64,000 bases of DNA from Ottowia flava (GCF_008017535.1 NZ_VRUA01000001.1:372001-436000); one strand, 5' to 3'. Positions 15,954-26,741 are shown, counted from the stretch's first letter. The notes: generated from the letters alone by a model not told the origin. Made by a program: numbers and translations.

Positions 15954-17787
15954 GCACGGATTGCGCACGGTATTCGGGCACCCTGGCCTGCAGCCAGGCG
16001 CGCAGTTGTTCGGGCGCTGGAGAAGGACCCGCGCTGGCCAGCCACGCCTCGATCGCCCGCAATGTATCCGGTGCCGCCGCGGCCACCTGCGCCACCCGCA
16101 GCTTCGGGTGGGGCGTAGCTGCGGTGGTTTCGTCGTCGGCCAGAAGCTCCTCATAGAGCTTCTCACCCGGACGCAAGCCCGTGAACGCGATTGGCACCTC
16201 GGCCTCGGTTTTGCCTGACAGACGTATCATCATCCGGGCAAGTTCGACGATTTTCACGGGTTCGCCCATGTCGAGCACGAAGATCTGGCCAGACTGGCCC
16301 ATCAGCCCTGCTTGCAGCACCAGTTGCGCTGCCTCCGGAATCGTCATGAAGTAACGCACGATGTCCGGGTGCGTGACGGTAAGTGGGCCACCACGGGCCA
16401 GTTGCTCCTCGAACAAGGGCACGACCGAGCCACTGGAGCCCAGCACATTGCCGAAGCGCACGGCGACAAATCGTGTTGCCGGATAGTCGGTGGCCACCGC
16501 CTGCACAACCTGCTCGGCTACCCGCTTGCTGGCCCCCATGACATTGGTGGGATTGACCGCCTTGTCCGTCGAGATCAGCACGAATCGCGCGGCCCCGATC
16601 TCTCCCGCGATGCGGGCCGCATGAAGCGTGCCCAGGACGTTGGTGCGCAATGCCTCGATTTCGTTGTCGGTCTCCATCAAGGGCACGTGCTTGTAGGCGG
16701 CCGCATGCAGCACCACGTTCGGCCGATGCCGCTCAGCGATGGACCGCAAGCGGTCGATCTCGCGCACGTTCGCGGTGTAATAGCTCGCGGGCATGGCCGG
16801 GTGCGACTGGCGCAACTGCTGCTCCAGTTGATAGACCGCAAATTCCGACACATCCACGCACACCAGTCGCGCTACCCCAAAGCGCGCGACCTGCCGGCAC
16901 AGTTCCGAGCCGATCGATCCTCCTGCTCCAGTGACCATCACCGTTTGACCCGTGAGCAGCAGCGACAACCCCTGAGCATCCAGTTGAACTGGAGCACGGC
17001 CCAGCAGGTCCTCGAGTTGCACCTGACGTGGCCTCAGGGCCGCGTCCGAGCCGAGCATCTCGTCCGCGCTGGGCAGCGTGAGCAGGTTCAGGCCGGAGCC
17101 TGACCAGCGCAGCAGGAGTTCACGCCGCAACTCTGCGCCGGGTGCCCCGGCCAGCAGCACGGTCGAGACTGTGCGTTGGCTGGCGATCTCCGCCATCTGC
17201 GCGACGCTGCCGACCACGGCCACGCCCTGAAGCGTACGCCCCGTATCGGATGGCGACGACGAGACCACGCCCACCACCTGCCACCCCGCCACGCCCTTGA
17301 GCGTGCGCAGTGCCTGGTCAACATCCTGCAACTGGCCCGCGATCAGCAGCGGCTGCGCACCTGTGATCGCCTGAGCCTGGCTCAGGGTCCGCTCGACCGT
17401 GGTGCGCCATGTGGCACGCGCGCCGGCCAGCAAAACCAGTGTCAGCACCGCACTGATGAAGAACACCGAGCGCGGAAAACCCTGCACGCGCAACCCCATC
17501 ACCACCGCCATGGTCAGGAGCGCGCCAAGCGCCACGCCCCAGGCCAGATGCCGCAGGTCAGCCAGGCTGACGTAGCGCCACGACTGGCGCGGCACCCGCG
17601 CCAGCAGCAAGCCCACGGCCATGCAAAGCACCGCGGGCAGCGTCGTCACCACCGCGTGGTCCACATAAGGATGCGGAATGCCGAGATTGAAGCGCAGCCA
17701 GAACGCCGACCACCAGGCCAGCACGATGAGCGGCAAGTCGACCAGCCAGCTGCGGCTGACCAGCAGTTGGCGCATGCCAGTCAGCAT
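15946..17787 (-). CDS. Nucleotide-sugar 4,6-dehydratase, membrane type (WbpM/PglF/CapD-like)
   Basis: A 613-aa enzyme with about four N-terminal membrane helices (first 130 residues), a CoA-binding-like middle domain and a C-terminal SDR domain. The NAD-binding VTGAGGSIGSELCRQ, the HAAAYKHVPLMETDN loop and STDKAVNPTNVMGASKR (active-site SMK-type triad region) mark it as a UDP-HexNAc 4,6-dehydratase. It would make the 4-keto-6-deoxy sugar that the nearby DegT aminotransferase can aminate. It is the last gene of the glycan cluster, 130 bp after the phosphoglycosyl transferase gene. Confidence 0.9.
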   Translation of the reverse strand: MLTGMRQLLVSRSWLVDLPLIVLAWWSAFWLRFNLGIPHPYVDHAVVTTLPAVLCMAVGLLLARVPRQSWRYVSLADLRHLAWGVALGALLTMAVVMGLRVQGFPRSVFFISAVLTLVLLAGARATWRTTVERTLSQAQAITGAQPLLIAGQLQDVDQALRTLKGVAGWQVVGVVSSSPSDTGRTLQGVAVVGSVAQMAEIASQRTVSTVLLAGAPGAELRRELLLRWSGSGLNLLTLPSADEMLGSDAALRPRQVQLEDLLGRAPVQLDAQGLSLLLTGQTVMVTGAGGSIGSELCRQVARFGVARLVCVDVSEFAVYQLEQQLRQSHPAMPASYYTANVREIDRLRSIAERHRPNVVLHAAAYKHVPLMETDNEIEALRTNVLGTLHAARIAGEIGAARFVLISTDKAVNPTNVMGASKRVAEQVVQAVATDYPATRFVAVRFGNVLGSSGSVVPLFEEQLARGGPLTVTHPDIVRYFMTIPEAAQLVLQAGLMGQSGQIFVLDMGEPVKIVELARMMIRLSGKTEAEVPIAFTGLRPGEKLYEELLADDETTAATPHPKLRVAQVAAAAPDTLRAIEAWLASAGPSPAPEQLRAWLQARVPEYRAQSVLF

Positions 17788-17847
17788 CGAGTCACCTTGA
17801 CCGCGGCGGCAACCTGCGCGGGTTCGGCCGACATCTGGCCATCAAAC

Positions 17848-17911
17848 ACTATTAAACTGATAGCTGCTCGCGCAATCCTATCAATGGCTGAACGACTGTT
17901 TTGCATGAAAT
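17848..17911 (+). repeat. Dispersed repeat copy within the glycan operon
   Basis: ATAGCTGCTCGCGCAATCC with an AT-rich left flank and a TTTTGCATGAAAT tail, in the gap between the phosphoglycosyl transferase and dehydratase genes. Confidence 0.6.
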
Positions 17912-17917
17912 ACATAG

Positions 17918-18529
17918 TCAACGCATCAGCGCTGCAATAGTGTCCAGCAGGATGCGCAGATCGCCTGCGACGCTGTGCTTCGCCACGTAATCCAGGTAAT
18001 AGCGCTGCTTGACCGGCATGATATGGGAGACATAGGTGGCCTCCGGGTCGGCCGTCTGGGCCAGCACCTGCTCCTCATCCCTGAACTCGATCGCCGCGCG
18101 GTCGGTAATGCCTGGCCGCACCGAAAGAATCTGCCGCCGTACGTCGGCCGGATAAAGCGCCATGAACCGGGGCACCTCGGGCCGTGGGCCGACGAGGCTC
18201 ATGTCACCCTTCAACACATCAATGAGTTGCGGTAGCTCGTCGAGCTTGGTGCGCCTGAGCCAACGCCCTGCCCGCGTCACGCGCGCATCGCCCGCAGCGG
18301 TCACCTGCAGCCCTCGGCCGCCATCCATCCGCATGGTCCTGAACTTGTGAATGCGAAAAGGCCTGCCGCCACGCCCGACGCGTTCCTGTCGAAACAATAC
18401 GGGCCCAGGCGAATCCAGCCGAACCCACGTGGCCACCACAGCCAGCACGGGCAGCACCAAGGGCAACACCAGCAGTGTGAGACCCAAGTCTAGTGCGCGC
18501 TTGGCCAACTCTGACCCGCTCTTGCTCAT
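17918..18529 (-). CDS. Monotopic phosphoglycosyl transferase (bacterial sugar transferase, PglC-like)
   Basis: A 203-aa protein that transfers a sugar-1-phosphate from a UDP-sugar to undecaprenyl phosphate, the first membrane step of glycan assembly. It has the re-entrant hydrophobic helix LGLTLLVLPLVLPVLAVVATW near residue 20. RPFRIHKFRTM follows, then the catalytic Asp-Glu pair in TKLDELPQLIDVLKGDMSLVGPRP. It lacks the long N-terminal membrane domain of WbaP, so it is the minimal PglC type. The ATG at 18529 gives the normal size; an extended frame upstream has no family similarity. Confidence 0.88.
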   Translation of the reverse strand: MSKSGSELAKRALDLGLTLLVLPLVLPVLAVVATWVRLDSPGPVLFRQERVGRGGRPFRIHKFRTMRMDGGRGLQVTAAGDARVTRAGRWLRRTKLDELPQLIDVLKGDMSLVGPRPEVPRFMALYPADVRRQILSVRPGITDRAAIEFRDEEQVLAQTADPEATYVSHIMPVKQRYYLDYVAKHSVAGDLRILLDTIAALMR

Positions 18530-18906
18530 GCAGCGGGGCGCTGATACGCACGCAACAGCACGGCGCGGTGGCGAACCCAAAGTGTCAGCACACAGTTCAA
18601 CGTGCAAAGTCGGTAGACGACACAAGTCAAGTCTTTGGCACTTAGCATGCGTTGATGCCGAGCTTGGACGGAAACCCACTGCGCAGGATCGAAATAGGGG
18701 CGAAATCGACCTCGTCCGCGCTACGCAGGATCAGTAGCGTGAGCCGTGACTGGGCACCTGCGCCAACCTCCTCGGCCTTTGGCACGCGCTGAACGGCTTG
18801 CGTTTCGCGCCAGGCCGACCAAGGCCGCACCCAGGCGCGCCAGCTCCAACCCAAAAAGGCAAGCTCGTTCAGTTCGTTCGGCACCGCTGCGTCCGCCCGC
18901 AGCGCT
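18530..18906 (-). other. 377-bp gap inside the glycan cluster with two weak overlapping frames
   Basis: Two unrecognised minus-strand frames are chained here. The first runs from a GTG at 18884 to a TAA at 18642 (80 codons). The second runs from an ATG at 18648 to a TGA at 18526 (40 codons), whose stop overlaps the sugar transferase start (ATGA). Neither has a clear ribosome-binding site or recognisable domain. They may be remnants of a lost gene or chance frames; the rest of the operon is tightly packed, which makes the gap unusual. Confidence 0.3.
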
Positions 18907-20067
18907 TCATCCCAGGATCTGGTGCAACGCCGCAATGACGCGCGCCTGATCGTCGTCGCTCATCGCTGTGTACAACGGGATGCTCAGCATCCGCTGATAC
19001 GCCAGATCGGCCACGGGGAATTGTTCCGGGCGCAACCCGTAACGATCACGCCAGTACGGCTGGCGATGCAGCGGCAGGTAGTGGACGCTGGTCCCAATCC
19101 CCGCATCGCTCAAGGCCTGAATGACCTCGTCGCGCGACCGTTTCGCGGCATCGCTGAGGCGCAGCACAAACATGTGCCAAGCATGCTTTTCACCAGCTGG
19201 CGCATCGGCCGGCAATATCAGGGGCAGACCGCTCAACTCTTTCAGGTAGCGCGCCGCCATCTGCTGACGTCTCGCAAGAAAACCCGGCAATCGCCGCAAT
19301 TGCACCCGGCCGAGCGCACCCGAGATGTCGGGCATGTTGTACTTGAAGCCCGGAGCAATAATTTCGTAGTACCAGCCCGGTGTCGTGCTGTGGAAACGGT
19401 CAAAAACGTCGCGACTGATCCCGTGCAGTCGCATCACCCGCATGCGCGCGGCCAAGTCGGCGTCACGCGTGACGATCATGCCGCCCTCGGCCGTCGTCAT
19501 CGTCTTGTTGGCGTAAAAACTGAAAGCCGAAGCTGCGCTGCCGAGTTGACCGATGGTCCGCCCCTTGTACGTCGATGGCAACGCATGGGCAGCATCTTCG
19601 ATAACTTGAATGTCGTGGCGCTTCGCGATGGCGAAGATGGCGTCCATATCGCATGCCAGTCCGCTGTAATGCACCGGCAGGATCGCCTTGGTTCGCGGCG
19701 TGATGGCTGCTTCAATCCTGGCGGGATCCATATTGAGAGTGACGGGATCAACGTCCACCAGCACGGCGTCCGCGCCGAGATATCGGGCCACTTCGACCGT
19801 CGCAGTAAACGTCAAGGTGGGTGCAATGACCTCGTCCCCAGGGCCGATCCCAATGGCCTCGAGCGCCAAATGGAGCGCTGCTGTCGCCGAATTAACCGCT
19901 ATGGCGTGCAGGTCGCCACCCAGAAACTCCGCGAACTCAGTCTCGAATGCACGCGTTTCCGGCCCAGTTGACAGCCATCCCGAGCGCAGCACGCGCGCCA
20001 CCGCCTCGATCTCGTCCTCGCCAGTGTCAGGACGAGCAAAGGGAATGAAGGCTTGAGAAGTCTGCAT
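18907..20067 (-). CDS. DegT/DnrJ/EryC1/StrS family sugar aminotransferase
   Basis: A 386-aa PLP-dependent enzyme that aminates a nucleotide-linked keto-sugar. The PLP lysine is in FSFYANKTMTTAEGG, and PVHYSGLACDMDAI and EDAAHALPSTYKGR are typical cofactor-site segments. Together with the 4,6-dehydratase it would produce a 4-amino-4,6-dideoxy sugar (PglE-like role). The sugar substrate is inferred. It starts 16 bp after the upstream glycosyltransferase gene. Confidence 0.92.
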   Translation of the reverse strand: MQTSQAFIPFARPDTGEDEIEAVARVLRSGWLSTGPETRAFETEFAEFLGGDLHAIAVNSATAALHLALEAIGIGPGDEVIAPTLTFTATVEVARYLGADAVLVDVDPVTLNMDPARIEAAITPRTKAILPVHYSGLACDMDAIFAIAKRHDIQVIEDAAHALPSTYKGRTIGQLGSAASAFSFYANKTMTTAEGGMIVTRDADLAARMRVMRLHGISRDVFDRFHSTTPGWYYEIIAPGFKYNMPDISGALGRVQLRRLPGFLARRQQMAARYLKELSGLPLILPADAPAGEKHAWHMFVLRLSDAAKRSRDEVIQALSDAGIGTSVHYLPLHRQPYWRDRYGLRPEQFPVADLAYQRMLSIPLYTAMSDDDQARVIAALHQILG

Positions 20068-20083
20068 GGTATGGCGAAATCAG

Positions 20084-21208
20084 TTAACGGGTCATTTTCG
20101 CTTTATCACCTGACACACGACGACCCAAGGCCAAGTCCAGCAGACCGCGCCAAGTGCCCAAGCCGTAGCCCAGATGGTAAGTGGGCACGACGAGCCCAAG
20201 GCGCCCAGCCAACGATCCTATCAAAAGGATTCGTCCAACCCATGAAGACGGCGTTTTGCAAAACTTCGCTTCGCCCAATGCGACGACCAAGCAGACCAGA
20301 ACAATGTATCCGCCGTACGCGGCCAGCAAAGCCCACAACAGCACTGGCCAGCGCACAGTCAGCAAGGCTGTCACGAGCAGCGACGCAACAAAGACCGCAG
20401 GCACAAGCTGTCTGAAGGAGCCGGGTTTTCCATGTTTGTGCATGACGAATGGCCGCCAGTAGCCGTATTGGTATTGCTGACGAAACAGTTGCGTCAGCGT
20501 GCCACGTGCTTGGTATGACGAACGGATGCGTGAGCTTTGCCAGACACGACCTCCGGAGAGCCGCAGCCGAAGGTTGTGCTCATCATCTTGATTGCGTACA
20601 AGGGTCTCATCGAAACCGCCTGCGCGCGCCAACGTGCGGCGAGGCCAGCATCCCAGGTAGACCGTGTCGACCTCGCCCTCGTAGGTTCTGTCGCGCGAGC
20701 GTGCACCGCCGACAACCCAGCGGTTCTGAAATGCGACCGCAATGGCCACCCCGAACGCACCCACGCCTCGTGCTACCCACGGCCCTCCCACATTGTCCGC
20801 GCCGGTGCGCTCCAGCGCGGCAATGCACTCCGCCACATAGGCGCTGGAAAACTTTGTGTGCACGTCCATGCGCACAATGATCTCGCCACGCGCTCGGGCG
20901 AGACACACGTTCAAACCAGTCGACACGATCCGCCCCGGATTGGAGAAGACCCTGATGCGCTCGTCCTGATCGGCGCGCACGCGCAGCCGGTCTGCCGTGC
21001 CGTCGTCGCTTTGGCCATCTGCCACCAACAATTCGATCCGCCAGCCGACGGGAAGCACTTGAGACAACGCGCCGTCCAGAAATGCATCCACGTGCGTGAG
21101 CTCGTTGCGACACGGCACGATGACGCTGACGAACTGCGGTTCGCCAGCTCGAGTCAACTCCACAATGCTGGGGTTCGCTCGCGCGGGAGGTCGTAACGGC
21201 TCCTTCAT
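20084..21208 (-). CDS. Glycosyltransferase family 2
   Basis: A 374-aa GT-A fold transferase. The N-terminal FVSVIVPCRNELTHVDAFLDG and the VADGQSDDGT motif bind the nucleotide sugar, and RMDVH supplies the DxD-like metal site. NQDDEHNLRLRLSGG follows. Two or three hydrophobic helices in the last 110 residues anchor it in the inner membrane, as in ExoA-type enzymes. The ATG at 21208 overlaps the stop of the upstream GT4 gene (ATGA); an in-frame start 12 bp further upstream is possible. Confidence 0.88.
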   Translation of the reverse strand: MKEPLRPPARANPSIVELTRAGEPQFVSVIVPCRNELTHVDAFLDGALSQVLPVGWRIELLVADGQSDDGTADRLRVRADQDERIRVFSNPGRIVSTGLNVCLARARGEIIVRMDVHTKFSSAYVAECIAALERTGADNVGGPWVARGVGAFGVAIAVAFQNRWVVGGARSRDRTYEGEVDTVYLGCWPRRTLARAGGFDETLVRNQDDEHNLRLRLSGGRVWQSSRIRSSYQARGTLTQLFRQQYQYGYWRPFVMHKHGKPGSFRQLVPAVFVASLLVTALLTVRWPVLLWALLAAYGGYIVLVCLVVALGEAKFCKTPSSWVGRILLIGSLAGRLGLVVPTYHLGYGLGTWRGLLDLALGRRVSGDKAKMTR

Positions 21209-22266
21209 TGTGGCGGCCACGAACTGAGCAGCATTCGGTACAAGCGATCCATCTCATCCATCTGTGCGCGTCGATCGCCATCTCGGGCCATCCGCTCGGC
21301 GTTCGCAGCTGCCAATCGACGGGTTAACGCATCGTCCACCAGCAGGGCCAGCCAGCGCGTTGCAAGAACCTGCGCGTCACCGGCGGGGACGAGCGCTTCT
21401 GCCGGAAGCCAAGCGCGGTTGGCCGGCAGATCGGTTGCGAGCACCGCCACGCCGCTTGCCATGCTTTCCAGCACGGAAACAGAGGTCGCGTCACTGACCG
21501 GCACGCTGATCGACAGCTTGCTGCGCGCCAGCGCGGCGGCCATGCCCGCGTCGTCCACGCGGCCGTGAAAATCCACCGATTCCCCCAAGCCGAGCGATGC
21601 GGCGAGTGCACGCAACTCGGTTTCCTGCGATCCGCCGCCGAGCAGGTGCAGACGCACGTCGGGCCGTTCCTTGCGCACCAGGGCCAGCGCGCGAAGCACC
21701 GTATCAATCTGGTAGTTGGGCTCCCAGCTGCGCAGGCTGACGGCTTCTGCGCCAGGTTTCGTAGCCCAAGGCGTCGGCCGGAAACGCGCCAGATCAACGC
21801 CCCAGTGAATCAGCTCGGTGGGCACCGCCGGCGCCCAGCGATGCGCGAGTGCCAGCAAGTCCGCCGAATCGCCCGTGATCAGCGTCGCGCGGCGCAAAAT
21901 CCAGCCAGTGAGCCACCGCAGAGCCAAATTGCGCTGCGGCGTGACCAGCAGGTCGCTGCCCCAAGCCGTCATCACGCGCGGAACGCCCGGCACGTGCGCC
22001 GCCAAATAGCCGTACGACGTCACGTAGTGCGCGTGGACGATGTCGGGCCGCAGCGCCGCCACGCGCGCCTTGGCCTCCCCCACGCGCGCCAACCAGTCGC
22101 GGCTGCGGGCCACCGGCTTCAGCACATGTTGCTCCACGCCATCCACGGGCGCCGGGCGCGCCGTCACCAGCGACACGCGCCAGTTGCGTGCCAGCATTTC
22201 GCGGGCCCAGCGCTGTACATGGACGCTGGTGGCGTCGCCCAGCAAGGTCAGGTGCGGTTGGCTCAA
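21205..22266 (-). CDS. Glycosyltransferase family 4
   Basis: A 353-aa GT-B fold transferase with an N-terminal acceptor domain (HVQRWAREMLARNWRVSLVTA) and a C-terminal nucleotide-sugar domain (DVRLHLLGGGSQ; VPVSDATSVSVLESMASGVAVLATDLP, the E-x7-E region). No ATG is available at the N-terminus. The best start is the TTG at 22266, which overlaps the upstream stop as TTGA and gives MSQPHLTLLGDA. It is one of two glycosyltransferases in the cluster. Confidence 0.87.
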   Translation of the reverse strand: MSQPHLTLLGDATSVHVQRWAREMLARNWRVSLVTARPAPVDGVEQHVLKPVARSRDWLARVGEAKARVAALRPDIVHAHYVTSYGYLAAHVPGVPRVMTAWGSDLLVTPQRNLALRWLTGWILRRATLITGDSADLLALAHRWAPAVPTELIHWGVDLARFRPTPWATKPGAEAVSLRSWEPNYQIDTVLRALALVRKERPDVRLHLLGGGSQETELRALAASLGLGESVDFHGRVDDAGMAAALARSKLSISVPVSDATSVSVLESMASGVAVLATDLPANRAWLPAEALVPAGDAQVLATRWLALLVDDALTRRLAAANAERMARDGDRRAQMDEMDRLYRMLLSSWPPQ

Positions 22267-22871
22267 CGCACCGCCCCTGCGTGTGTTTCAACACGTTCCT
22301 GCCATTGCCGGTAGGGCAAGCGCAGTTCGGGGTGCGCAGCCAGCCAGCGTTCGTCACCGTCCCTCACATCCCCAACGATCTGTGCCGGCTGGCCTGCCAA
22401 TACCGCAAAGTCCGGATACCGGCCACGCACCCGGCTGTGCGACGCCACCAGAGTGCCGTGGCCGAGCACGGTGCCCGCTTCGATGGTGCTGTGCGGGCCG
22501 ATGAAGCACCGCTCACCCATGTCGATGGGCGCCCGGATCAACGCAGCATCGCCCGGCTCCGTCGCACCCGACAGCTGCGCAGCCACCCGCACCGCGCGGT
22601 GCGTGCTGTGGCTGACGATGCTCACGAAGTTGGTCACCTGGGTACCTGCGCCGATGCGCACGCCTGCGCTGGCCTCGATGAAGTTGAAGTGGCCGATGAA
22701 CACGTGATCACCCAGCACCAGAGCGTCTTCGTGTTCGATGCAGGTGCTGGGCGAGATCCGCGTGCCGGGCAGCAAGCGGCCCGCACTGCGTTCCCCGAAC
22801 AGCACCCTGAAAAATACGGCTCGCCACCAGCGGCGACGCACCCGGTTCACCCACGCGCGAAGCCCGGTCAT
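22263..22871 (-). CDS. Left-handed beta-helix (hexapeptide repeat) acyltransferase
   Basis: A 202-aa protein whose middle consists of imperfect hexapeptide repeats (VLGDHVFIGHFNFIEASAGV, RIGAGTQVTNFVSI, IGPHSTIEAGTVLGHGTLV), the fold of O- and N-acyltransferases using acetyl-CoA. It probably acetylates a sugar of the cluster's glycan. It is not an obvious PglD, which carries an extra N-terminal Rossmann-like domain. Both ends overlap neighbours (ATGA at 22868-22871, TTGA at 22263-22266). Confidence 0.82.
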   Translation of the reverse strand: MTGLRAWVNRVRRRWWRAVFFRVLFGERSAGRLLPGTRISPSTCIEHEDALVLGDHVFIGHFNFIEASAGVRIGAGTQVTNFVSIVSHSTHRAVRVAAQLSGATEPGDAALIRAPIDMGERCFIGPHSTIEAGTVLGHGTLVASHSRVRGRYPDFAVLAGQPAQIVGDVRDGDERWLAAHPELRLPYRQWQERVETHAGAVR

Positions 22872-24157
22872 GCCAGACCCTTTTCCGATCCCGGTACTGC
22901 AAGCGGCCACCGCGCCAAGCGCCAGAAGTACCAGCCGAAGTAAGGCACCATGACCAGCGATACGGCCCAGGCACCGGCCGTCAAGCCGCCTTGCCACAGC
23001 CCCAGGCCCAGCGCCAGCACGAACGCGACCTGCCCGATCAGCGCGTAGCGGAATGCCCAGCGCTGCGCGTGCCATGCCATCGTCACCACGGCGAGCGGCG
23101 CGGCCACGAAATGGGCCGCGATGTAAGGCGACAGCGCACGCGCGAGCCTCCCCGCGTCGCGCCAGGCATCGCCAAACGCCAGCGCAAACAGCGCCGGCCC
23201 CCAAAGCAGCAGGATCGACATGAAGACGACGGCCAAACCACCCAGCAAAACCATCACCTGACGCACCATCCGCTGTCCTTCGCCCGGGCTGGCTGCGGCG
23301 AGCCGCGGATAAAGCACCTGCGACACGGCGCTTCCGACCAAGGTCGCCGGCGCCTTCAGATAACGCAGGGCCAAGCCCCAGAGGCCGGCAGCCGCATCAC
23401 CCGACCACGCGATCAGCAGCGCCACGGCCAGGGCATCCTGCAGCGTGCCGAGGAATGCATGGGGGGTATTGACCAGCGCAAAGTCCCGGTGGCGGTGCGC
23501 CAGCGCGCGCATGCGTTGCCGCGCATCGGGTTGCGCCCGCGCCAGTACCGACCGCCAACCCGCGGCGGGGGACGGACGCAGCAACCACACCAACGCGGCC
23601 AGTTGGGCCAGCATCGGCGCCAATACCAATGCCCATGCACCTTCGCGGCCGGAAGCCGTTCCCTGCCAAAGCCACCACCCCAGGGCCACTTGCGCAACAG
23701 CCGCACCGCCGTACTGAACGATGCGGGACACGGCGAGCGCCCGAAATCGGTGCGCGCGGTTCGCCCACAGCATCAGCACTTGCAACAGCCCAGCGCAGAG
23801 CATGGCCAGCGGCAGCAAGACCGGCAGCGGCAGCCACCCCAAAGCGTGGAGCCCCCAGGCCACCGGCACGCTGATCAGCACGGCCAGCGACACCAGGCGC
23901 AGCGCCAACGCGAGCAGCGCCTGGGCGTCTGCCTCGTCGCGCTCCAGGGGCAAGGCCTGCTCATAGCGCAGGCTCGCCGCCACTGCCAGGGTGGCGGCAA
24001 CCGTACTGAACTGGGTGAACACCCCCATGGCGGCGGGCGTAAACAGACGCGCGACCACCGGGCCCAGGAGCAGCGGAATAAGCTGGGCCAGCGCGCCGCC
24101 CGCCAGCAGCGTCAGTGCCGAGCGCGTGAACGAAGAAGCCGACCGTGCGCCGCTCAT
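22868..24157 (-). CDS. Oligosaccharide flippase (Wzx/MOP superfamily)
   Basis: A 429-aa polytopic protein with about 12 predicted membrane helices, starting SALTLLAGGALAQLIPLLLGPVVARLFTPAAMG, the N-terminal pattern of polysaccharide flippases. It would flip the undecaprenyl-linked oligosaccharide to the periplasm. The ATG at 24157 has a GAGGA site about 9 nt upstream; the frame is open to 24256, but that extension is basic and unlike the family. It is the first gene of the minus-strand cluster and is divergent from lysS. Confidence 0.87.
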   Translation of the reverse strand: MSGARSASSFTRSALTLLAGGALAQLIPLLLGPVVARLFTPAAMGVFTQFSTVAATLAVAASLRYEQALPLERDEADAQALLALALRLVSLAVLISVPVAWGLHALGWLPLPVLLPLAMLCAGLLQVLMLWANRAHRFRALAVSRIVQYGGAAVAQVALGWWLWQGTASGREGAWALVLAPMLAQLAALVWLLRPSPAAGWRSVLARAQPDARQRMRALAHRHRDFALVNTPHAFLGTLQDALAVALLIAWSGDAAAGLWGLALRYLKAPATLVGSAVSQVLYPRLAAASPGEGQRMVRQVMVLLGGLAVVFMSILLLWGPALFALAFGDAWRDAGRLARALSPYIAAHFVAAPLAVVTMAWHAQRWAFRYALIGQVAFVLALGLGLWQGGLTAGAWAVSLVMVPYFGWYFWRLARWPLAVPGSEKGLA

Positions 24158-24347
24158 TCCAAGTTCCTCGCGGCGCCGACGGCCCGGCGCCGCGAAAACT
24201 GGTCGCGGTGCGGTGGCGGGAAACGTCGCTCGAAGCTGCCCATCGGCCATGGTCACGCGAGCCTAAAATGGCGCGTTTTACCCTTCTCTATGCTGCTGGT
24301 GTGGCGCGATTATCCGCCGCCTGCCTCGCGGCCATTCCACGCCTCCC

Positions 24348-25913
<1,566 letters not shown>

Positions 25914-26091
25914 GGCACAGCGCCCCGCAGACGGCGACCTGCCCCGTTGTGCCATGGCTGCAGGTGCTCGCGCCTGTACGCGATGCGGCGGTGTGTCCAA
26001 CGCACACCGACTCGGCCTGGCTTGTACCCGCGATTTGGCGAGGCCCTGGCCTTGATAGCCGCTGCAGCGCCACGCCCCTGAAGGTCCGGGC

Positions 26092-26691
26092 TTGAACCAC
26101 CTGCGCGCCCTGCTCCCGCCCTGGCTGATCGACTGGCTGGACGTGGTCCTGCCGCTGGCGCAGGTCGCGGGCATCGTCCTGCTGGCCTGGGTGCTGCAGC
26201 GGCTGGTGCGCCGCGTGCTGACGCGCCTCAGCCGTCGCTACCAACTGCCGTCGGCCGCCATCACGCCGGCGCGCAACCTGCTGCGCTGGCTGATCTACGG
26301 CATCGCCGGGCTGTGGGTGCTGGAGCGGCTGGGCGTGTCGTCCGAAGTGTTGTGGGCGGGCATCACCAGCTTTGTGGCGGTGGGCGCGGTGGCGTTCTTC
26401 GCGGCGTGGAGCGTGCTGTCCAACCTGTTCTGCGCGGTGCTCATCTTCACCACGCGCCCCTTCCGGGAGGGCGACACCATCGAACTGATCGACAGCGGCG
26501 ACAAACCGGGCATCCAAGGGCGCGTGGTTGACATCCGGCTGATCTACACCGTGCTGGAAGACCGCGACCCGGCGCACCCCGGCGCGCTGCTGCAGGTGCC
26601 CAACACGCTGTTTTTCCAGAAGTCCCTGCGGCGCTGGCGAGTTGGCGTGGAGCCCCCACCCAGCCAGAGCGCGCCCACCTGGGAAATTTAA
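26092..26691 (+). CDS. Small MscS-family mechanosensitive channel
   Basis: A 199-aa protein with two or three hydrophobic helices (IVLLAWVLQRLVRRVL; LLRWLIYGIAGLWVLERLGVS) and the MscS pore/beta-domain junction VGAVAFFAAWSVLSNLFCAV followed by FTTRPFREGDTIELI. It lacks the extended C-terminal cage of E. coli MscS, which is normal for this short type. The start is a TTG at 26092 with AAGG 7 nt upstream. The last codons and the TAA are formed by a dispersed repeat (26686-26741). Confidence 0.82.
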   Translation: MNHLRALLPPWLIDWLDVVLPLAQVAGIVLLAWVLQRLVRRVLTRLSRRYQLPSAAITPARNLLRWLIYGIAGLWVLERLGVSSEVLWAGITSFVAVGAVAFFAAWSVLSNLFCAVLIFTTRPFREGDTIELIDSGDKPGIQGRVVDIRLIYTVLEDRDPAHPGALLQVPNTLFFQKSLRRWRVGVEPPPSQSAPTWEI

Positions 26692-26741
26692 GAGAAATCG
26701 CCCACCAGCCTTAGTGCAACCTGCGCAGGCAGCTATGTTTT
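26686..26741 (-). repeat. Dispersed repeat copy at the end of the MscS gene
   Basis: On the minus strand: ATAGCTGCCTGCGCAGG, then AAGGCTGGTGGGCGATTTCTCTTAAAT. It is very similar along its length to the copy at 51183-51247. Its TTAA supplies the MscS stop codon. Confidence 0.7.
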
